Of a stretch of DNA of 7,733 nucleotides, positions 1 through 4,617 are shown in pieces. The DNA comes from Rhodosalinus sp041685465 (lineage in GTDB: Bacteria; Pseudomonadota; Alphaproteobacteria; Rhodobacterales; Rhodobacteraceae), in the NCBI RefSeq assembly GCF_041685465.1, contig NZ_JAWLFS010000144.1, positions 1-7,733 on the forward strand, written 5' to 3'. The position numbers were made by a program, and so were the translations under genes. Within the stretch, counting starts at the first letter, position 1; every line of letters begins with the position of its first letter. The notes under the pieces were generated by a model. It had not been told where the DNA came from, did not search any database, and was given only the letters and a program-made list of their open reading frames with translations.

Positions 1-1129
1 GAAGCCGGGGCCGGGGCGCTACCGCCAGTTCTACCAGTGCGACGCGGACACCGTGGGCGCGGCCAGCGTGGCGGCCGACGCCGAGATCTGCGCCATGCTC
101 GTCGACACGCTCGAGGCCGTGGGCATCCCGCGCGGGGACTATGTGGTGCGGGTGAACAACCGGAAGGTGCTGAACGGCGTGCTGGAGGTCATGGGGCTGG
201 CTGACGAGGAGCAACGCGCCGACGTGCTGCGCACCATCGACAAGTTCGACAAGGTGGGGGAGGCCGGGGTGCGCGAGCTCTTAGGCAAGGGCCGGCGCGA
301 CGCCTCCGGCGCCTTCATCGAGGGGGTGGGGCTCACGCCCGAGCAGGCCGAGCCCGTCGTCGCCTTCCTCACCTCGCGCGGGGAGACGGCGGAGGCGACG
401 CTCGCCAACCTCGCGGCGGCGGTGGGCGAGAGCGCGGTGGGCGCCGAGGGCGTCGCGGAGCTCCGCCAGATCTCGGAGCTTCTGGAGGCCCAGGGCTACG
501 GACCCGACCGCATCGTGATCGACCCCTCGGTGGTGCGCGGTCTCGGCTACTACACCGGCCCGGTCTACGAGGCGGAGCTCACCTTCGAGATCCGTGACGA
601 CAAGGGCCGCCCGCGGCAGTTCGGCTCGGTCGCGGGCGGCGGGCGTTACGACGACCTCGTCAAGCGTTTCACCGGGCAGGCGGTGCCGGCCACCGGCGTC
701 TCGATCGGGGTGGATCGCCTGCTGGCCGCGCTGCGCGAGACGGGGCGGGTCGGGCACGCCGCGGCCGCCGGGCCGGTCGTCGTGACGGTGATGGACCGCG
801 AGCGGATGGCCGATTACCTCGCCATGGCGGCGGACCTGCGTGCCGCCGGCATCCGCGCCGAGGTCTACCTCGGCAACCCGAAGAACTTCGGCAACCAGAT
901 GAAATACGCCGACCGCCGCGGCGCGCCGGTGGCCGTCATCGCGGGCGAGGACGAGCGCGCGCGCGGCGTCGTGCAACTCAAGGACCTGATCCTCGGCGCG
1001 CAGATCGCCGAGAGCGCGACCCTCGAAGAGTGGAAGGAGCGCCCGAGCCAGGTGGAGGTGGCGCGCGGCGATCTGGTGGCGGAGGTGCGCGCGATCCTCG
1101 CCGCGCACGGCCTCGGCCCCTCCGAATGA
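1..1129 (+). CDS. hisS: Histidyl-tRNA synthetase, 5' end outside window
   Basis: Charges tRNA-His with histidine in the cytoplasm using ATP. The frame is open from base 2, so the gene starts upstream; 375 residues are visible and roughly a quarter of the protein is missing. Seen directly: class II motif 2 at the left edge (GRYRQFYQCDADTVG, about bases 17-61), the HisA motif RGLGYYTG at 536-559 with its catalytic Arg, the HisB-type motif SVAGGGRYDD ending near 655, motif 3 ATGVSIGVDR at 689-718, and a C-terminal anticodon-binding domain (about 770-1125) with NPKNFGNQMKYA. These motifs and the anticodon domain resemble the eukaryotic HisRS type more than the usual bacterial type, as known for some alphaproteobacteria. 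The HisA motif has Gly where Asp or Glu is usual (545-547). The stop overlaps the hisZ start as ATGA, so translation is probably coupled. The GTG at 53 lies inside motif 2 and is not the start. Confidence 0.96.
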   Translation, partial: KPGPGRYRQFYQCDADTVGAASVAADAEICAMLVDTLEAVGIPRGDYVVRVNNRKVLNGVLEVMGLADEEQRADVLRTIDKFDKVGEAGVRELLGKGRRDASGAFIEGVGLTPEQAEPVVAFLTSRGETAEATLANLAAAVGESAVGAEGVAELRQISELLEAQGYGPDRIVIDPSVVRGLGYYTGPVYEAELTFEIRDDKGRPRQFGSVAGGGRYDDLVKRFTGQAVPATGVSIGVDRLLAALRETGRVGHAAAAGPVVVTVMDRERMADYLAMAADLRAAGIRAEVYLGNPKNFGNQMKYADRRGAPVAVIAGEDERARGVVQLKDLILGAQIAESATLEEWKERPSQVEVARGDLVAEVRAILAAHGLGPSE

Positions 1130-2223
1130 CGCCCGCGTCCGCCGACACCCGCGCGGCGACCCGTGCGGAGGCCGCCCGCCTCGTCGCGCGCTTCGAGGCC
1201 GCGGGCGCGCGGGCGGTGGACTGCGCCATCCTGCAGCCCGCCGACACGCTGCTCGACCTTTACGGCGAGGACATCCGCGCGCGGGCCTACACGACGCACG
1301 ACCCGCTGCGCGGCGAGCGCATGCTGCGCCCGGATTTCACCGTGCCGGTGGTCGAGATGCACATGGCCGAAGGCGCGGAACCCGCGCGCTACACCTACGC
1401 CGGCGAGGTCTTCCGCCGGCAGGAGGACGACCCCGACCGCGCGAGCGAATACATCCAGGCGGGCTACGAGGTCTTCGACGGCGCCGATCCCACGGCCGCG
1501 GAGGCGGAGGTCTTCGCCCTCTTCGCCGAGGCGCTGGCGCCGCTCGGCCTGCGCGCCGCGACGGGCGACATCGGGCTGCTGACGGCCGCCGTGCAGGGGC
1601 TGAGGACGACCGATCGGCGCAAGGCCGCGCTCCTGCGCCACATCTGGCGCCCGCGCCGCTTCCGCGATCTGCTCGACCGCTTCGCGGGGCGCAGGCCGGT
1701 GCCGACCGCGCGGGTCGCGCTTCTGAACGACCCGGAGCCGATGGCACATGCCGGGCCGCTCCTCGGCCTGCGCTCGGAGGCGGAGATCATGGCCCGCGTC
1801 GCCGCGCTGCGCGAGGACGCCGCGGCGCCGCCCGTCGCGCCTGAGGAGGTGGCGGGCCTCGACGCGCTCCTGGACGTGCGCGACGCCGCGCCGCGCGCGC
1901 TGGACCGGCTGCGCGGGATCGCGCAGGAGATGCCGGCGATCCTGCCGGCGGTCGACCGGCTCGCCGCGCGCCTCGCCGCCCTCGCCGGGCATGGCATCGA
2001 CGTCGACCGCCTCGACTTCGAGGCGAGCTACGGGCGCACCTCGATGGAGTATTACGACGGCTTCGTCTTCGGCTTCTACGCGGAAGGGCGCGACCTTCCG
2101 CCCGTGGCCTCGGGCGGGCGCTACGACGCCCTGACGCGGCAGCTTGGGCGCGGCGCGGCGATCCCCGCGGTGGGCGGCGTGATCCGCCCCGGACTGACGC
2201 TGGCGCTCGGGGGGGCGGCATGA
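1126..2223 (+). CDS. hisZ: ATP phosphoribosyltransferase regulatory subunit HisZ
   Basis: A paralogue of the HisRS catalytic domain that does not charge tRNA. In known systems it binds short-form HisG to make the active, histidine-sensitive HisGS complex. The product is 365 residues, within the family range. Class II fold landmarks are visible: MLRPDFTVPV at about 66-75, a motif 2-like RYTYAGEVFRRQ at 88-99, ASGGRYDAL at 328-336, and a motif 3-like GGVIRPGLTLAL at 350-361. The HisRS histidine-binding signature RGLxYYTG is replaced by SYGRTSMEYYDGF (301-313), and no anticodon-binding domain follows, which supports HisZ over a second HisRS. The ATG at 1126 was chosen because it overlaps the hisS stop (ATGA) and starts just before the conserved region; a longer in-frame extension to 1030 would lie inside hisS. 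No clear Shine-Dalgarno sequence is seen, so initiation probably depends on coupling. It also overlaps hisG by ATGA. Confidence 0.94.
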   Translation: MTPASADTRAATRAEAARLVARFEAAGARAVDCAILQPADTLLDLYGEDIRARAYTTHDPLRGERMLRPDFTVPVVEMHMAEGAEPARYTYAGEVFRRQEDDPDRASEYIQAGYEVFDGADPTAAEAEVFALFAEALAPLGLRAATGDIGLLTAAVQGLRTTDRRKAALLRHIWRPRRFRDLLDRFAGRRPVPTARVALLNDPEPMAHAGPLLGLRSEAEIMARVAALREDAAAPPVAPEEVAGLDALLDVRDAAPRALDRLRGIAQEMPAILPAVDRLAARLAALAGHGIDVDRLDFEASYGRTSMEYYDGFVFGFYAEGRDLPPVASGGRYDALTRQLGRGAAIPAVGGVIRPGLTLALGGAA

Positions 2224-2915
2224 CGGTGAAGCTCGCGGTGCCCTCCAAGGGCCGGATGATGGAGCAATGCGCCGAGTGGTTCGCCGCGCGTGGCGTGACG
2301 CTGGCGCGCAGGGGCGCCGAGCGCGAATACTCCGGCGCGGTTGAAGGGGCCGAGGGCGTGGACCTCGTGCTGCTCTCGGCGGGCGAGATCCCGCGCGAAC
2401 TCGCGGCCGGGCGCGTCCACCTCGGTGTCACGGGCGCCGACCTCGTGCGCGAGACGCTCGCGCGCTGGGAGACGCGGGTCGAGGCGCTCGCCGGGCTCGG
2501 CTTCGGCCGCGCCGACCTGGTGATCGCCGTGCCCGACGCCTGGGTGGACGTGGACACGCTCGACGATCTCGACATGGCGGCGGCGGATTTCCGGGCGGCG
2601 CACGGCCACCGCCTGCGGATCGCCACGAAATACCACCGCCTCGTGCGCGAATTCCTGCGCGCGCATGGCGTCGCCGATTACCGCCTCGTCGACAGCCAGG
2701 GCGCGACCGAGGGGACCGTCCGCAACCTGACCGCCGAGTCGATCGCCGACATCACCTCCTCCGGCGAGACGCTCCGCGCCAACCACCTGAAGATTCTCTC
2801 CGACGGGCTGGTGCTCCGGAGCGAGGCGACGCTCTACCGGTCCCGCGCCGCCCAACTGGAGCCGGAAGACGACCGCGCGATGGCGGCGCTGTTGGAGACG
2901 CTCGGGCTCGGATGA
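2220..2915 (+). CDS. hisG: ATP phosphoribosyltransferase catalytic subunit, short form
   Basis: Catalyses PRPP plus ATP to phosphoribosyl-ATP and pyrophosphate, the first step of histidine biosynthesis, in the cytoplasm. The 231-residue length fits the short HisG form, which lacks the C-terminal ACT-like regulatory domain of the roughly 300-residue long form and needs HisZ. Landmarks: the N-terminal LAVPSKGRM (5-13), TGADLVRE (71-78), GRADLVIAVP (96-105), ATKYHRLV (135-142), and the PRPP-binding stretch GATEG (161-165) through DITSSGETL (177-185). The protein ends soon after the LYRS region (205-208), with no room for an ACT domain. The ATG overlaps the hisZ stop as ATGA; a run of seven G at 2209-2215 is the only possible ribosome-binding element. 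Expected to be made in step with HisZ and feedback-inhibited by histidine through it (family knowledge). Other his pathway genes are not in the window. Confidence 0.95.
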   Translation: MTVKLAVPSKGRMMEQCAEWFAARGVTLARRGAEREYSGAVEGAEGVDLVLLSAGEIPRELAAGRVHLGVTGADLVRETLARWETRVEALAGLGFGRADLVIAVPDAWVDVDTLDDLDMAAADFRAAHGHRLRIATKYHRLVREFLRAHGVADYRLVDSQGATEGTVRNLTAESIADITSSGETLRANHLKILSDGLVLRSEATLYRSRAAQLEPEDDRAMAALLETLGLG

Positions 2916-2930
2916 GGGCCGATCGGGCCC
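2916..2930 (+). terminator. Short hairpin right after hisG, possible weak terminator
   Basis: The bases immediately after the hisG stop form GGGCC-GATCG-GGCCC, a 5-bp all-GC stem with a 5-base loop. No T-run follows, so it is not a standard Rho-independent terminator. It may be a 3' end-stabilising hairpin, or chance in GC-rich DNA. Confidence 0.25.
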
Positions 2931-2972
2931 GGGGTGTCACAACGCCGGGAGAGCACACGGCCGTTTCTCGAA

Positions 2973-2984
2973 AAGCCGCGGCTT
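2973..2984. promoter_or_regulatory. Perfect 12-bp palindrome upstream of the kinase gene
   Basis: AAGCCGCGGCTT reads the same on both strands and ends 28 bases before the ATG at 3013, within the only real intergenic gap of the window. It could be an operator half-site pair or a short leader hairpin. No confident -35/-10 promoter was recognised around it, and no regulator gene is adjacent. Chance is a realistic alternative at this GC content. Confidence 0.2.
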
Positions 2985-3002
2985 ACGGCGACTCCGGTCC
3001 CT

Positions 3003-3007
3003 GAGGG
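3003..3007 (+). promoter_or_regulatory. Ribosome-binding site of the kinase gene
   Basis: GAGGG lies 5 bases before the ATG at 3013 and matches the anti-Shine-Dalgarno core. It supports this start, and shows that the gene has its own initiation signal, unlike hisZ and hisG. Confidence 0.55.
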
Positions 3008-3012
3008 CGTCC

Positions 3013-3891
3013 ATGGACGACAGGCTCGATATTTCGGACGCGACCGTGCGGGCGCTGCTGCGACGAGATGCGGTGGACCTGGCCGACCTGCCTCTCGAGC
3101 GGCTCGTCCCGGGCGGCTGGGACAACCGCAGCTTCCGGCTCGGCGACGGCTACGTCCTGCGGTTTCCCGCCGCCGCGCGTTACGCCGCGCAGGTCGCACG
3201 GGAGGCACGCTGGCTGCCCGTGCTCGCGCCGAAGCTGCCCCTGGCTGTACCGCAGACCGTGTGCACGGGATGCCCGGGCTTCGGCTATCCCTTCCCCTGG
3301 GCCGTACGACGCTGGATCGAGGGAACCGTGGCGGGGCCGGAACAAGCCCGGGATCCGGCCTTCGCGGCCACGCTGGCAGACGGACTGACGGCGCTTCAGG
3401 GGGTGCCGTCGGAAGGCGGGCCGGCACCGGGCGTCGGGAATTTTCACCGCGGTGGCGAGCTCCGTGTCTATCGCGGAGAAACGGCAGCCGCGCTCGACCG
3501 GATCGGCGCGTCGGGCGCCGGTGGAGCGTCGGTCTGGGCCACCGCCGAGGCTGCGGACGTCGCGGGACAGCCACGCTGGGTGCACGGAGACGTGGCACCG
3601 AGCAACTTGTTGCTCAGGCGCAGGCGCCTCGTTGCGCTGATCGATTTCGGGCAGATGGCCGTGGGCGATCCGGCCTGCGATCTCACGATCGCATGGACCT
3701 TCTTCGAGGGGCCCGCGCGGCAGGTCTTCATGGCCCGGATGGATGCGTCCGAGGCCGACTGGGCGCGAGCGCGCGGTTGGGCGCTCTGGAAAGCCGCGAT
3801 CACGCTGGCCGGAGGCAAACCTGCACCGCCGGGCCAACGCGCGGCGGCGGCCGTCCTCGCCGACGTGATCGCCGAGCACCGCGCGGGCTGA
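3013..3891 (+). CDS. Aminoglycoside phosphotransferase-family kinase, substrate unknown
   Basis: A 292-residue soluble small-molecule kinase of the APH/choline-kinase fold. Seen directly: an N-lobe stretch GGWDNRSFRLGDGYVLRFP (34-52), in which Arg stands where protein kinases have the ATP-contacting Lys; a substrate or lid region with PFPWAVRRWIEG (93-104); the catalytic loop HGDVAPSNLL (191-200) with likely catalytic Asp193 and metal-binding Asn198; and the metal-binding DFG at 211-213. This is the set expected for an active enzyme. Members phosphorylate antibiotics, sugars, amino alcohols or other metabolites. The gene is alone with no resistance or transport gene beside it, so a resistance role should not be assumed. 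It lies 97 bases after hisG with its own ribosome-binding site and may be read from the his operon or from an unseen promoter. Codon use is a little less biased than in its neighbours (TTG-TTG at 199-200, CGA-CGA at 17-18, several GGA and GCA), a weak hint of transfer. Confidence 0.88.
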   Translation: MDDRLDISDATVRALLRRDAVDLADLPLERLVPGGWDNRSFRLGDGYVLRFPAAARYAAQVAREARWLPVLAPKLPLAVPQTVCTGCPGFGYPFPWAVRRWIEGTVAGPEQARDPAFAATLADGLTALQGVPSEGGPAPGVGNFHRGGELRVYRGETAAALDRIGASGAGGASVWATAEAADVAGQPRWVHGDVAPSNLLLRRRRLVALIDFGQMAVGDPACDLTIAWTFFEGPARQVFMARMDASEADWARARGWALWKAAITLAGGKPAPPGQRAAAAVLADVIAEHRAG

Positions 3892-3897
3892 ATGCGC

Positions 3898-4617
3898 TCA
3901 CTCCTCCAGGTGCACCGTCACACGACGGTTCTGGCGGCCCTTCTTCTCGATCTTGCCGAGGCGCAGGCGCCCGATCTCGCCGGTGCGGCGGACATGCGTG
4001 CCGCCGCAGGGCTGAAGGTCGACCTGTTCGCCACCGTCTCCGATGCGGATCAGGCGGACGTGGCCCGCGCCGGTGGGCGGCGCGACGGACATCGTCTTGA
4101 CGAGGCCCGGGTCGGCGGCGAGTTCGGCATCGGTGATCCAGTCCTCCGAAACCGGCAGGTCGCGCGCGACGAGGGCGTTGAGGTCCGCCTCAAGCGCCGC
4201 CTTGTCCTCCGGCGCCTCCGGCATGTCGAAGTCGAGCCGCCCCTTCTCCGCCCCGATGGCGCCCCCGGTCACCGGAAGCGGCAGAACCACGGAGAGAAGG
4301 TGCAGCGCCGTGTGCACCCGCATGTGCGCGTGCCGGCGATCCCAGTCGAGCGTCTGCTCGACCTCCGTGCCCGCGGGCGGCGGCGTCTCGCCCTCGGCGG
4401 GAACGAGCACGATCTCGCCCGCCGCGCCCTTGACGGTCGTCGCCACGGCCATGCGCCCGCCGGGCCAGGCGAGATGCCCGCTGTCGCCGGGCTGCCCGCC
4501 GCCCGTGGGATAGAAGAGGCTCGCGTCGAGCACGAGGCCGCCCTCGGGCGTCAGGCGCTCCACGCGGGCCGGCGCGGTGCGGGCGTAGGCGTCTTCGTGG
4601 TAGAGTTGTCTGGTCAT
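3898..4617 (-). CDS. alaX: Alanyl-tRNA editing protein, AlaX type
   Basis: A free-standing relative of the editing domain of alanyl-tRNA synthetase. Family members hydrolyse mischarged Ser-tRNA-Ala (and sometimes Gly-tRNA-Ala) in trans, in the cytoplasm. The product is 239 residues, fitting the medium-length AlaX-M class with an N-terminal beta-barrel domain. That domain carries the glycine-rich motif GGGQPGDSG (39-47). The editing core has the zinc site: HTALH (His102 and His106, bases 4300-4314) and CGGTH (Cys204 and His208, bases 3994-4008). All four ligands are present, so it should be active. There is no class II catalytic core, so it cannot charge tRNA. The ATG overlaps the stop of the channel gene as ATGA and is preceded by a good Shine-Dalgarno sequence. 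The gene ends 6 bases from the convergent kinase gene. The family is clear; the exact substrate is inferred. Confidence 0.93.
   Translation of the reverse strand: MTRQLYHEDAYARTAPARVERLTPEGGLVLDASLFYPTGGGQPGDSGHLAWPGGRMAVATTVKGAAGEIVLVPAEGETPPPAGTEVEQTLDWDRRHAHMRVHTALHLLSVVLPLPVTGGAIGAEKGRLDFDMPEAPEDKAALEADLNALVARDLPVSEDWITDAELAADPGLVKTMSVAPPTGAGHVRLIRIGDGGEQVDLQPCGGTHVRRTGEIGRLRLGKIEKKGRQNRRVTVHLEE

Noticed and set aside
1030..1125. Possible longer N-terminus of hisZ reaching back to 1030
   Set aside because: It would overlap hisS by about 100 bases with a Gly/Arg low-complexity translation. The ATG at 1126 gives the usual HisZ start and an ATGA overlap like the other junctions.
1126..2223. 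hisZ as a second histidyl-tRNA synthetase
   Set aside because: The HisA signature is altered and there is no anticodon-binding domain, and it is coupled to short-form hisG.
865..2855. Long minus-strand frames opposite hisS, hisZ and hisG (281-1108, 865-1992, 1787-2626, 2121-2855)
   Set aside because: All are Arg/Ala/His-rich mirror frames of well-recognised plus-strand genes.
2983..3879. Minus-strand 298-residue frame opposite the kinase gene
   Set aside because: No family motif and shadow-like composition; the plus strand has an intact catalytic loop and DFG.
3013..3891. Annotation as an antibiotic resistance gene
   Set aside because: Family membership alone does not show drug modification, and there is no mobile element or resistance gene nearby.
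2934..4100. Plus-strand 388-residue frame overlapping the kinase gene in another frame
   Set aside because: Arg-rich frame-shifted translation of the kinase gene; the APH motifs lie in the 3013-3891 frame.
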